64,000 nt of DNA from Ancistrus triradiatus (lineage: Eukaryota; Chordata; Actinopteri; Siluriformes; Loricariidae). A program made the translations under genes and the position numbers. How positions within the stretch are numbered: the first letter of the stretch is position 1; each line of letters starts with the position of its first letter. Shown here piece after piece: positions 23,952-35,416 of the stretch. Location: contig JAJAGP010003255.1 of NCBI GenBank assembly GCA_025084515.1, positions 1 through 64,000 on the forward strand, written 5' to 3'. The notes under the pieces are model-generated. The model ran no database searches. It worked only from the letters and a program-made list of their open reading frames with translations, and was not told the DNA's origin.

Positions 23952-24818
23952 TGTTACGGTTCGCCATGTTTAAAAGAAATGACGAACCGTGTAAAATATA
24001 ATATAAATGTTTTGGGACCCAAACGCAGTTAGCTCCAGGTGGTATGGGTGAACTGAAGTGAAATAAAGAAATAAAACAATGATAAATGAAAATACCAATA
24101 AATAAATAACAAAGGAAAACTGAGCTTCTGAGTGTGAGGGAGAGAGATCAGAGAATCCGCTCACACATGCAGCATCTCAGGACCGTGCTGCTGAGAGAGA
24201 GAGGAGGGCGGAGGGAGAATACCCCGTGTGCCAGCCCAGAGAAAAGATGGGAGAATTGCAGCCGGGCGCATGCACAGCTCAGGCACGGCACTGAGCGGAC
24301 CTGCGTTGCGACGTGCAGGCGCAGAACGGCACGTAGCATTAGGCAGCGAGAGGAGGAAGAAGTCGGGAGCGATTGCTGATAGAAACAAAATACGCAAAAG
24401 CTTAACCTATGCTGAATCTACTTCCTACAGGTTACCTCCTGGCGCTACGAGAACTGAGCCCCTTAACGGACCCAGTTTGTCCACTCTCCCTAAACAAAAT
24501 TAAACAAATCGGAGAAGCGTGGCCAGCTCAGTAATGAGCCGTGAGACGGGTGAGGTCTCAGAACACGCGGCAAGTAGCGAATGCACTTCAAAAAACAGGG
24601 CAGTGATCCGTGGGGCATGAGGGGCACGCAGGTTGAATGGTGCAACACCTGCTAAGACTGGCAAGGCCTTTAAATAGCCATAATAACAGGTGTTGCGAAA
24701 TCTGCTGCAATCGCGTAGCTTACAGGACAGGCATGCGTAATTGCGGCGGCTGCCAGAGATCCAACCATGCAAACTAGACCGACGCTGCCCTCTAGCATCG
24801 TCAGTAGGACCTCTGACA
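23952..24818 (-). repeat. LTR (5' in element orientation)
   Basis: Second LTR of the 22165-24818 element, ending at the CTGTG target duplication. Confidence 0.9.
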
Positions 24819-24823
24819 CTGTG

Positions 24824-25463
24824 CCAACTGTTTGTATATAAAATCACTGTGTTTTTCCATACTGTCCTAACATTTTATGATTTGGCATTATACATATGTT
24901 TCTAAGCAGTGTGTTTTTGATGATCAATAACAAAGTCACAAGAAATTATGAATACTATATGGTGATTTTTCAGTTTTCATTGGAAAGGCAGATGATTCCT
25001 CTTGGTGGGTCCTTGGTGCTAACAGAATGATGCTATGCTTCCTGATGATGCTGCAGTTTATCTGTTTTCCTCTTAGAGAGTGGAAGAGCGAAGGCTTGGG
25101 TTTCTACAATGCAGCTGTGTGAATTTGGTTTATCATCCACCAGTTGTTTCCTATGTTCCTATGTTGCAGGTGCAACATACACACACTGGCTGTTTTCGAA
25201 ATCTCACACTACTGTACTGCATACTGCATACTGCATACTACATACTACTACTCAGGGAATTTTTCTTTGCCACTGTCTCCCTAGGCTTGCTCAATTTGGG
25301 ATTGGACGTAGTCATTAGGAGATAATCTAAACTTGTAAAGTTGCTTTGAGACAATGCTCCATTGTAAAAAGCGCTATATAAATAGATCAGACTTGACTTG
25401 ACTTGACTTTTAGGGAGATTTTGTATGCCGGTAGTATGTGGTGTACCAATTCAAATATAACCA
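24824..25463 (+). repeat. Block alpha, copy 1, with an inserted L2 tail
   Basis: After the rest of Tc1 E (to ~24890) the sequence matches 45190-45604 and 46542-46590. At 25249-25408 an L2 3' tail (GGGAATTTTTCTTTGCCACT...GACTTGAC) is inserted. The equivalent place in the other copy (45575) lacks it, while the TGCCGGTAGTA site at 25424, intact here, holds a different L2 piece there. Confidence 0.85.
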
Positions 25464-27298
25464 CAGTAAAAGCTCATGGTGCAATGCCAGCTGTATATCA
25501 AGGAGCTTAAGGCTCTGGTTGAGCCAGCTACACAGTTAGCATAAGCAAACCTGGTGTTCTTCTACAAAAGTGTTCTTGGTAGCTGACACAAGGCCGGAGG
25601 GTATGCAACTGGTAACACACCAGATGCTCATGTAACTAGTTATATATCACCAAGGTGGTGATGGCTGCATTCAGGGGAGATACAGCAAGGGGAGGAATTG
25701 ATGAATTGACTGTCCCAACACCCAAACTTAACTGCAGAACAGAGAAAGAGGGAGCATCAGGAGTGCAGTTAACAAGTAGGGAATTTTACTGTAAGACGCT
25801 CAAGATATTTTCCTGTACTTTAGATGTGCTTCTGCAATTTATGTAAGGAATTTTAGGGTACTTGCAGAGGGCAAACAACTGCAGTTCTAAGATCACTTGT
25901 TAGATAGATCAACAGTAAGTGAGGTATACAGGTTCTTGGCCATTTTGCACTGTAAAACTTAAAAAAAGCATACAAATTTATCTGAACCTATATTGGTAGC
26001 CAGTGTAGTTCTTTCAGAGTCTTCTTGCTGTATGCTCTCTTTTTTGTTTTTGTGAGGACTTGTGGTATTGAATTATGTGCAAGTTGTAAGGAAAGTATTT
26101 TTTATCTTCTCAACAGGACCGCTGTGTAGCTTACTTCTATTTCTTAATGCATGTGAGGTTAAATCAAGCATTTACGTACATGACTGGCCATGTTTTTGGC
26201 GACACAAAGAGCTCTTGGTTTTTCTTGTTTGTCAAGATATGATGCCATGACATACTGTAGAATTTCACAGGATTTTGCAAGAAGTATTCAGGAACAGACT
26301 TGCCTGTTGTAACGAATGAGATAAGATATGATTCTATGACTGTCCATTGCACATTGAGTCATTGAGTACAAGGAAAATTAAGCAGCAATTCTGCAGAAAG
26401 TAAACTGTTATATAGTATAACTGTTAAAACTGTTAATGAGTATAACTGTTAACTGTTAATCTTTTTCATCTCATAATCTCTATAATCATTTTCCTTCTTA
26501 TTACCTGTGGATTCTATTTGCTGTTAATTTATTATTTAGAAAGTTTAAGGGTATAAACCCGGCATAGTGCGTTTGGAGGCATAGCCTTTAGCTAATTACC
26601 AGATTTCCTTCATCTCGGCTTCATATCTACTGTGGTGTATTTTTTATAACTTTTTACAACATTTTCCCACTTTCTTTTTTACCTTTGCCTTTTTACTATA
26701 ACTTTTTATTGACTTTCCATTGACACTGTGATCAATAATACAAGAAATGTTTTGGGCCAGTGGTTTTATCCTACAACGACTCATGTCAAGAAGTCTACTT
26801 TACCATTGGCTGATTCATCCATAGGCATACCATTAATTGGCACCCCCAACACCACCCAAAGCTAAGTACCTTTAATTAATTCATTATTTTATCATGGATT
26901 CTGCTGCGTTTGTTCCCTGTGCAGAGTGTGGCAGGTTTAACTATTCTTCCGTCGTCACTAGGGAAGTTATGGTTGCTGAACTGCTGGCTCTCCAATTAGT
27001 GCTCTGAAAACACCGTGGGTTCCATTAGCAATTGGACAAAAACTTTTAGGGTAAGCCTGGTATTTTAGCCCATAGTCTTATGGCAGGGTTAGTTAGGTGC
27101 TAATTATCCAGAGCCAAGATCATTCAGCAGACAGTCAGGCTTAACCATCTGTCTGCTGGTAGCCATGCACTGTCACCCAGAACTCATGCTATTGGAACTG
27201 TTTCCATTACCTGCATCTGTAATAAACATAAACGGGACCGACCCCATTACTGCAGTCATAATCACGTGATTTCAACAGGTGATGTCAATAGGTGATTA
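25464..27298 (+). repeat. Duplicated block beta, copy 2 (empty-site reference)
   Basis: Paralogue of 9177-10608 plus 17242-17637 plus 19459-19488. It lacks the Tc1/Gypsy insertion (site at 26822-26832) and L2 B (site at 27257-27275). Its right half is an L2 5' region with a deleted ORF1 (ATGGATTCTGCTGCGTTTG at about 26895). Confidence 0.87.
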
Positions 27299-27945
27299 TT
27301 GTTATGTGGCAGTGGCGGAATGAGGAGAAGGTGAATGCAGCTTTCCAATTCCAACAAAAAATACAGAATTTAAGCACTGGAATGGGTCGGTAATGACAAC
27401 AAGAAAAGTAATAATGACAATACCAATAATAATAATGAAGATACTCTACTACTACTTACTACTACTACTACTAATACTAATAATAATAAAAGCAACGAGA
27501 AAACACAGCGAAAAACACAACAAACCGAAAAATACGAGAAACACTTTTCAAACCAAGGCCAGTACGCTGAAGAAAAGGCTATCGGCAGCAGCGAGGGAAG
27601 TGCTAGCGGACGCAGCGGAAAAAAACATGAAGGTGGCGTGAAGCCGCGCGAGCTAATGAGAAGCTGCAGAAGGTAACATGAAGCTGCGGGGCTAGAGGGA
27701 AGCCACAAAAGCTAAACGTGATTCCAGGGGGCTAGTGGGGAGCCGTGGAAGCTAACGTGAGGCCGTGGAATCTAACGTGAAGGTTGCGGGCTAACAGGGA
27801 GCCATGGAAGAGAACATGAGGCCAAGGGGCTAGCAGGAAGCCCCGGAAGCTAACGTGAGGCCGCAGGACTAGTGGGAAGTTGCATACGCTAATGTGAGGG
27901 CTGCGGAGATGTCGGTCCTTAGAAGGTCCATGAGTGGACGCAAGT
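27299..27945 (-). repeat. LTR fragment of the 19489-type family
   Basis: Starts TGTTATGTGGCAGTGGCGGAA and contains the (AAT/ACT)n tract (27417-27490) and the GCTAACGTGAGGCCG minisatellite (27640-27900). Same left flank as 19489. Only a single LTR is seen; the right end is unclear. Confidence 0.7.
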
Positions 27946-28141
27946 TTTGATTGTACATTCAGTGGGCAAGATGGCGGCGCGTACAGACACAGCGGCACAG
28001 TGCTCTCACTTTTGGTGTACTTTTTTTGTCATTTTTGTATGTCTTGTCACTTGTTTTTTACTACCTTCTGTCAGGCAAACAATATCTACAGGTGGCATGA
28101 GCTACTAAAAGTAGGAGCCTGGGTGTAGAATAAGCGTAACA

Positions 28142-28934
28142 GTGGAGTTCGTATACTCACATACCATACCGGCAGACATAGCAAGGAGTCTGGGAGCACT
28201 GCGGATTACTATCTCCGCAGGTAAGAGGCGACAGTGGCGAAGAGAGAGAGGTTGTCGGGTTGGTGCGCTAGCAAAGCTGCGTAAGCAACCACATAAACCT
28301 CTGCTTCCGAGCATTTTTCTCACTAACGCAAGATCACTCGCTAACAAGATGGATGAACTGCAACTTCAGATGGCAACGAATTCTGCTCATCACTGAAACC
28401 TGGCTACATCCAGCTATTTTGGACTCAGCTATCGAGGTAACGGGCCGTACAGTACAGCGTCAGGAAAGAAACAGCGCCTCCGGTAAGTACATCCACAACA
28501 AATGGTGTACTAACACAGTAATTGCTGTCAGTCACTGCTCCTCAGATTTGGAATTTCTGACTGTTAAATGCAGACCTTTTTTACTTACAGAGAGAGGTTA
28601 CTGTGGTTATGCAACTGCTGTTTATATTCCACCGGATGCTAATGCTAACTTGGCGCTAGCACTTTTGTATGGTAGCATTAACCAACAACAAAGCCAGTAT
28701 CCTGACGCCATACTTATCATAGCGGGGGATTTTAACCATGTGGATTTAAAAGCAGTGCTCCCCAAATTCTACCAGCATGTGAAGTGTGCTACCAGGGGAG
28801 CGAATACATTGGACAAGGTGTACACAAACATCAAAATGGGTTACAGGGCTACACCATTACCACACCTGGGTCAGTCTGACCATTTGTCCTTGTTTTTTAA
28901 TCCCATCTTATACCCCCCTCAGAAAAAGTGCTGA
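28142..28934 (+). pseudogene. LINE endonuclease domain
   Basis: Apurinic-type endonuclease in two frames. 28142-28396 carries LPSIFLTNARSLANKMDEL (N-terminal motif); 28353-28934 carries ITETWLHPAILDSAI, then YIPPDANANLAL, IIAGDFNHVDL with the catalytic Asp and Asn, and QSDHLSLF with the terminal catalytic His. A frameshift near 28385 separates them. In an intact LINE it nicks the target DNA. Confidence 0.85.
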
Positions 28935-28946
28935 TATTACAACCAG

Positions 28947-30124
28947 TGTTACGATGGGGGGACTAAGGAAGCAGATGAAGATGCAGGTTCACACTCAAAC
29001 AAACAGGATTTATTTACAGATAAACAACAAACCAAGAGTACCAGAACCAAGACAGACTCAGACAACGACCTCAGTAAATAACTAGGGATGACACATGACG
29101 GAGATACACCAAAACCTGGAGATAACAAAAATAACAACAACAACACAATCATAAACAGAAAACAGAAATAAAGAAAAACATGAAAACACCAGAGGCAACT
29201 ATGGACATCAAATCCAACAGCAATATAGACTGACCCGGAGGAAGCTATACCACAAAATAAACAATCAGGGAAAGCACACGAAGATAAACACTGAAGAACA
29301 AGAAGGGGCTAACACGGCTTGGGCACCACCAGGGAAACAAAACAGCAAGCTAGGAAAACAAGGAACCTAACGGACACTAAGGAAACCTATGGGAAGCTAA
29401 GGGAACTACAGGAGGAATTGCTGGCTAGGGATACACGAGGGACCTAAGAAGGCTTAGGGAAGCCACAAAGGCTAGGAGGCTTAGGGAAGCCACAGAGGGC
29501 TTTGGGAAGCCACAGAAGGCTTTGGGAAGCCACAGAAGGCTTTGGGGAGCCACAGGATAAATAATAAAGGCCAGCTAAGGAAGCTACGGGAAGCTACACC
29601 GGTAATGGAAGCTACAAAAAAAAATAAAATAAAGCCTGGTTAAGGAAGCAACGGGAAGCTAGACCGGTAAATAGAAGCTACAGATAAATAATAAGGACCG
29701 GCTAAGGAAGCTACGAGAAGCTACACGGTAATGTCAGCTACAAAATAAATTAAAGACCGCCTATGAAGCTACGGGAAGCTAGACCGGTAAATGAAGCTAC
29801 AAATGATTATAATAATAATAATAATAACAACAACGATCGGCTACCAATAGCATGAACACGGAACATGGAACATGGATCACAGAACACAGAACACAGCAAA
29901 CTCACAGAGTACAACAAGACCGGCAAACAAGAACAACAAGCAACACACCAACCGTAACAAAAATGAGGCAATGCTCCCACACCAGCAGAGAAGTCCATGC
30001 GACTTAAATAGTGTCCCGATAATAAAAAATCAAATGCGCTTCAGGTGCGGGCGCGGCCATACTGAATCCAGAGACGTCAAAATAAAAGTAACGAAAAACA
30101 CGGGGCAGGGCATGGATCATAACA
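28947..30124 (-). repeat. LTR with AGCTA minisatellite and (AAT)n tract
   Basis: 1178 bp. On the minus strand: promoter side at 30124, then TTATT tracts (29810-29830), then a minisatellite of GGAAGCTACGGGAAGCTAGACCGGTAAATA-like units (29380-29790), an AATAAATCCTG signal near 29005 and the CGTAACA end. The same order is seen in the LTRs at 19489, 50338 and 60522. Confidence 0.88.
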
Positions 30125-30154
30125 GTACCCCCCCTAAGGAGTCCGTCCTCGGAC

Positions 30155-30892
30155 TCACAACCCCCCCCAGGGGCACATGCACAGTCCCGAGGGTTTCCTC
30201 TCCGGGCGTAAGCACCGAGCATGGGTGGGCCATGGGAGGCCAGACCGCTGAACAGGTGGATCCCTCGGAGGTCCAGAAGGCAGACGTAGAGGCGGACGTT
30301 CACCACCCTTGACAGGGACCCCTGAACGATTCCCCTGGAACTGCGGACCTCCAGGAAAACTCCTCTGGAGCACGGGATCTCTGGTAGGCCCCCTCTGGAA
30401 AACGGGACCTCCTCGAAGGACTGTGGAGACTTGACAGGCGGCCTCCAAGACAGCTTGACACGGCTTGGCAGCACAGCGAGCGGACAACCGCGCTGCAGGC
30501 ACGGGGGTGGACGAAAAGAGGCCGATACTGTAGGGTGAGACTGACGGCTCGGACGGTCCAGACTCGGGACAGAAGGGTTTGGACGGCCCAGACTCGGGAC
30601 AGAAGGGCTCATAAGGTCCAGACTCTGGACAGAAGGGCAAGGTTAACGCTGCCAGCGCTTCACTAACCGAGCTAAGCGACTCATCACCCAAGCTAAGCTG
30701 TGCAAAAAGGGTGGCCAGTGACTCATCTACCAAGTAGTGAGACTCAGACGACTCAGAAGCGGGGCTATTCTGCTTTGATACTGGGTTACAGGCAGTCGGC
30801 GGCTCATCTACTGAGTTGGGGACTCCCAACGACTCAGAAGCGGGGCTAATCTGCACAAATGCCGGGTTACTGGCAGTCAGCAGCTCATCCAC
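30155..30892 (-). CDS. 245-codon repeat-containing ORF of an LTR element
   Basis: Open frame on the minus strand. The N-terminal half has ~20-residue units (PASES.., DE..AT.NP); the middle has three copies of a 10-residue unit PFCPESGPSE, encoded by 30-bp DNA repeats at 30540-30640; the C-terminal part is Pro/Arg-rich and ends 30 bases before the element's polypurine tract. No known domain. The position resembles that of the ORF at 23154-23714. It may be a leftover reading frame across a minisatellite rather than a selected gene. Confidence 0.4.
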   Translation of the reverse strand: MDELLTASNPAFVQISPASESLGVPNSVDEPPTACNPVSKQNSPASESSESHYLVDESLATLFAQLSLGDESLSSVSEALAALTLPFCPESGPYEPFCPESGPSKPFCPESGPSEPSVSPYSIGLFSSTPVPAARLSARCAAKPCQAVLEAACQVSTVLRGGPVFQRGPTRDPVLQRSFPGGPQFQGNRSGVPVKGGERPPLRLPSGPPRDPPVQRSGLPWPTHARCLRPERKPSGLCMCPWGGL

Positions 30893-31055
30893 TGAGTCAA
30901 GAGGCCCGAACGACTCGGAAGCAGACTCGGGGGCACGGACAGCGGCTCGATGACCAAGTTAAACGCTTCGAGTGGCTCGGTAGCAGGGCTAAGCCATGCA
31001 GGCATAGCGGCTAGCGGCTCAACAACCGAGCTAAGCGCCTCTAGAGGTTTGGTAG

Positions 31056-33687
31056 TGTAGCAAACTAAGATTACACTTTAATTGGATTAATTTTAATTAA
31101 ACTTTATTAATTAAAATTATATAAATTTATTAATTAATTTAAAAAAGGGGCACCACCAAATCATTTATTATAAATAATTCACTGGTAGATTTGGAGACCA
31201 GTTAAAGAGGGAACAACAACTTGATCAGTCTAGGTCTGAATAGTGAATTCAAAGTATATTTCTCGACCTTTGAATGAATGAACTCTCACACCAGGTGGCA
31301 AATTCAAAAGGTTTATAACAAGTTTATTAACTACAAACAAGGCAATATCAACAGACTATCTGATGTAATAACGAGTGTATCACAGAGTTAAAATCATAAA
31401 ATGATGATGAACATGTATATATCACAGTATAGAAACAGGAAATAGTGGCAAGCGGACATATCACAGTAATTAAAATCAGAAACCAAAATGACTCTAGGGG
31501 CAACTAAGTGGTCGAAATATATCTATCACGAGGAAGCGTTATAGACTAGATGTGACTTACTAGTGAAACAAATTATGCTGGTTCAGAACAGTATGGTGGA
31601 AGCTACTTAGATGTAGGTAAGTCTATGTCGAAGTGTGGTTTTAGCTTAAACGCAAGCTTCTAGAATCAGGGACCCAGATAAAACACACCAAGAGGTACTT
31701 GCCGACCTGTTTACGGGCTCACGCGAAGAAGATGGAACGGAGCCAGGCTTCCGCCTGTCGTCCGAGATCGCACGGAGGAACGGTATACGGTCTCTCTTTC
31801 GATCGGCCGGCGACGGTTCGGTGGACCTCTGGATGATTGGCTACCGGCCTTCGGCTGGCGACTCTTGGAGCCACGGATGTGTTGCGGGCCTCGCTTCGGC
31901 TCGGCTTCTTCCCTGCGTTGGTGGTCGGGGTCTACCGGATCTAGACTTACGGGCATATAACTCAGATTTCCACCCTGGCCAGCGGTGAAAGTAGAGTTAC
32001 AGCGTTCGAGAACCACGAGCTTCAACAGACTTAGACAGGACCGTAGTCTAGTGTGGAGGAGATCTTAGCTGGTTTATCCTCTAATTCGGCGATACCGAAC
32101 TTCTAAGACTGCTGTACACAGAAAACTTAAAATAAGCGCGAAACTTCATCAAAACGAATAACAAAGGTGCTGCAAAAAAAAGAAAAACTGCAACTTTAAA
32201 AGACAAAGAAAAGACTTAAAGAACAAAGAAACACAAAACACACATACGAGACTTGAAGCTAGCTCACACGAGGTCGGCCCGCATTGCTTTTGAATGTTCT
32301 GGCTCGTAAGTGGCTGGAGGCGGGACATAAGGAGTTGCCCTTACTTAGCCAATGAGAAGCTGACTCCACAGTAAAGCCCTCCTATCGTGGTTGTGTCTTA
32401 TTTCACCATATGAGCCACAGACGTTCTAACTTGGATTAATAATATTCCTACATATCTAAAAGAGATTAAAAGTATCACGTAATAACCAAAAATCCTCAAA
32501 GTTACAAGTTTAGATGCAGACTTCGTTGTAAGGTTCAGATGATCCCAAAGCACCTTGAATTGATAAACTAGAACATCTTTAAAGCATTCTTAACTACAGC
32601 ACATACAATTTACTATCCTTTTAAACACATAATACGATCGATACAAGATGTAGTAAACAGTTACATTCTAAATAACTTCATTTTCGGTTTCTTTATAAGT
32701 ATGAACAGTATTAAACCCCGAGCGATCGGTACACATAGGCAAAAGCGGTTTATTTCTAATCATACTCAAATGGGATCACTATTATCAAAAAAAATATCAT
32801 CATTAAACTAAAACATTAACCACCGTAGATATGAAAGACAATAACAAATTCAGTACATGCACATACGTGTGGTTTATAATGGGGGTGCGATGCGTATGGG
32901 TGTGTTTGGGGGGACTCATCATGAAGCAAATATCATTTGTTATGTAATTAAAATGTTTTCGATTGCAGATAATCTGTTCCAGAAAAAATTGAATACAATT
33001 ATTAAAGTTTTGCTCAGAACAAAAGCTTTGATAGTTTCTTGGTGTCATAAAATCCAGGGCTTTCTTTTCTGGCGCCAGGCTGAGGGTCATAAACGCAACC
33101 TAGGTGGAAAGCATGTTTGCTTTCCTTGGAGAGAAATTGGCGGAGATCTCTCCTTGGGAAAGGTGGAGTCTAGGGTGGACTTGTCAGGGATTCCTTTTAA
33201 AACCACACCTTGTTTTTTTTATGATGGTGAGATGCACAGGTTATCTGGGCTTGGCCATGTCTTAGGCCTTCCTTCTGTTTGTTTTGAGGAAAAAGGTTGT
33301 TTATCTGGCGCCTCTCGTTGGGTGAAGGTTTGCGAGAGGAGCTGTGATGAAAGAGTTTCAACTGTGGGGGGAAAAAGCCGTTATCTTCTGCAACAGTTAG
33401 AGGGAAAGGGGAAGCCTGTGGTCTTGAAAGATGAAACCCCCTCTTAAAGGTACACATGGACTCAAGTTTATTATTGGAGATGTCTAAGGTTATAGGTTTG
33501 AGAAAGAATTAACCCGTTGGAGTCATCCCTTAGTGGGTAAAAGATCCGGTCAGATGGTGGGTCTTCCCCCCCCACGTGGTGGGGTAAGATCCCTGTCAAA
33601 GGGGCCATTGCATTCCAAGATGTGTTGTAAAGTTTTATGACTTGGGGGAAGAAGGTAAAGAGAGGGAGATACAGCGATCACGCTACA
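31056..33687 (-). mobile_element. Solo-LTR-like insertion (2632 bp)
   Basis: Ends are TGTAGC (31056) and GCTACA (33687). The 4-bp target duplication GTAG lies at 31052-31055 and 33688-33691, and removing the insertion restores the surrounding repeat (GGTTTG-GTAG-CGGGGGCTAA). On the minus strand an AATAAA signal lies about 250 bases before the end (GTTAATAAACTTG, ~31313-31325). A 4-bp duplication and TG/CA ends suit a retrovirus-type LTR, but the length is large and no gag, pol or second LTR is seen. Open frames inside (31711-32025 minus, 32857-33447 plus) match nothing I know. Confidence 0.75.
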
Positions 33688-33691
33688 GTAG

Positions 33692-34423
33692 CGGGGGCTA
33701 ATCGGTAGTACAGACATGGCGGTTAGCGGTTCAACGGGACTGAGTTCAGCATTTTCTAGTGGCCTCGGTAGTGGGGCCAAGCGGTGCAGACATGGCAAGT
33801 TAGCGGCTCAAGACTAAGTTAAGCGCTTCTAGTGGCTTGTTTAGCGGGGCTAAGCGGTGCAGACAACGGCAGTTAGGGGTAGCGGGGCTAATCTTTGGCA
33901 GACACAGCAGTTAGTGGCTCATCTATCAAGCTAAACGATGCTGACAACCTCGGAAACTGGGCTAACCGGCAAGGATGGGGTGGCTAGCGGCTCATTAACC
34001 GAGCAAAGTGGCGCCAATGGCTCAGGGAACAGAGTTACTGGTGCGGATAAGATGGTGAGTGGCTCAACGACCGAGCTTAGAGTAGTGAACGACCAGGAAG
34101 CAGAGCTAAGGCAGCGCGGAACCATCCAGTTAGCGGCTCAACAACCAGGCTACGCGGTGCTATCGACTCGAGGCGGGGATAACGCAAATACGAACAGGAC
34201 AGTCAAGGTCAGTGGTGAAGCTAGCGGACGCATCGTGCGCGCGGAGATAGAACTACGCGACGCCAGAACGCTCATTTGCAGGACAAACATATGCGGCAGG
34301 CTGTGCCGCAACCGCGACATCCTCCTGTGGCAGGGGCAGGATATCTCGCAGAATGTCCTCGCTGAGCAAAGCGGCACGCAGAATGGCCCTGCCGAGAGAG
34401 TGGCCCGCAGAGCCTCACCGTTA
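33692..34423 (-). repeat. Interior repeats of the 28947-35411 element
   Basis: Degenerate GCGGTTCAACGACCGAGCTTAG-type units continuing 30640-31051 on the other side of the nested insertion. The plus-strand open frame 33938-34573 is a shadow of this repeat. Confidence 0.65.
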
Positions 34424-35411
34424 GGGAAGCAACAAAGGCTAGGAGGCTTAGTGGAAGCCACAGAGGGCTTGGGAAGCCCATACAGAAGGCTTTGGGGAGC
34501 CACGGAAGGCTTTGGGGAGCCACGAAAGGCTTTGGGGAGCCACGAAGGCTTTGGGGAGCCACAGAAGGCTTAGGGGAGCCACAGAAGCTTAGGGGAGCCA
34601 CAGAAGGCTTAGGGAAACCACAGGAAAATAATAAAGGCTTGGCTAAGAATAGCTACGGGAAGCTCCATTGGTGGATGGAAGCTACAAAATAAATAATAAA
34701 GCCTGGCGAAGGAAGCTATGGGAAGCTCAGAAAGACCGGTAAATAGAAGCTACTATAAATAATAAAGACCGGCTAAGGACGCTACGGGAAGCTAGGCCAC
34801 TAAATAGAAGCTACAGATAATACTAATAGACGGGCTAAGGAAGCTACTGAAAGCTAGACCGGTAAGAAGCTACAGATAAATAATAAAGCCTGGCTAAGGA
34901 AGCTACTGAAAGCTAGACCGGTAAATAGAAGCTACAGATAAATAATAAAGGACCGGCTAGGGAAGCTACGACGAAGCTACACCGTTAATAGCAGCTACAA
35001 AATATATTAAAAGACCGCCTAGGAAGCTACGGGAAGCTAGACCGGTAAATGAAGCTACAATGAATTATAATAATAATAATAATAAAATAACAACAACGGA
35101 CCGGCTTATCCAATAGCATGGAACACACGGAACATGGAACATGGAACATGGAACACAGAACACAGAACACAGCAAACTCACAGAGTAATCCGTGCCGGCA
35201 AAAACAGAAAACAACAAATCATTGTTTTTTTACACCGACCGTAACAAAAACAAGGCAATGCTCCCACACCAGCAGAGAAGTCCATGCAACTTAAATAGTG
35301 TCCCGATAATGAAAAATCAAATGCGCTTCAAGTGCGGGTGCGGCCATACTGGATCCAGAGACGTCAAAATAAAAGTAACAAAAAACACGGAGCAGGGCAC
35401 GGATCCTAACA
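34424..35411 (-). repeat. Second LTR (partial)
   Basis: Aligns with 29453-30124: GGGAAGCCACAGAGGGCTTTGG units, AGCTAC minisatellite, AATAAT tract (35067-35090) and the ACATGGAACATGGAAC stretch. It carries several extra bases relative to the left LTR. The inner ~480 bases are missing. Confidence 0.85.
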
Positions 35412-35416
35412 ACCAG

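Larger units (their letters stand above)
22165..24818 (-). mobile_element. Non-autonomous LTR retrotransposon (2.65 kb)
   Basis: LTRs at 22165-22924 (760 bp) and 23952-24818 (867 bp) both start TGTTACGGTT and end CCTCTGACA. A 5-bp target duplication CTGTG lies at 22160-22164 and 24819-24823, and the joined flanks match the unbroken Tc1 E sequence near 45130. A C-run after the left LTR (22927-22936) is the reverse-strand polypurine tract, so the element is in minus orientation. The 1027-bp interior has no gag or pol. Confidence 0.93.
28947..35411 (-). mobile_element. Non-autonomous LTR retrotransposon, minus orientation
   Basis: Left LTR 28947-30124 (TGTTACGATGG...GATCATAACA); right LTR-like end 34424-35411 (ends GATCCTAACA). 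Target duplication ACCAG at 28942-28946 and 35412-35416. A C-run at 30128-30135 is the reverse-strand polypurine tract. The interior shows no gag or pol, only repeated GCGGCTCAACAACCGAGCTA-like units and one 245-codon ORF. The right LTR lacks ~480 bases of its inner side. A second LTR-type element is nested at 31056-33687. Confidence 0.9.

Noticed and set aside
30520..30640. Direct repeats resembling a CRISPR array
   Set aside because: Contiguous 30-bp tandem units without unique spacers, in vertebrate DNA.
32857..33447. 196-codon plus-strand ORF in the 2.6-kb insertion
   Set aside because: No recognisable domain; antisense to element orientation; kept only as a note.
33938..34573. 211-codon plus-strand ORF
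   Set aside because: Reads through LTR-element repeats; the GFGEPQKA-like repeats are translated minisatellite.
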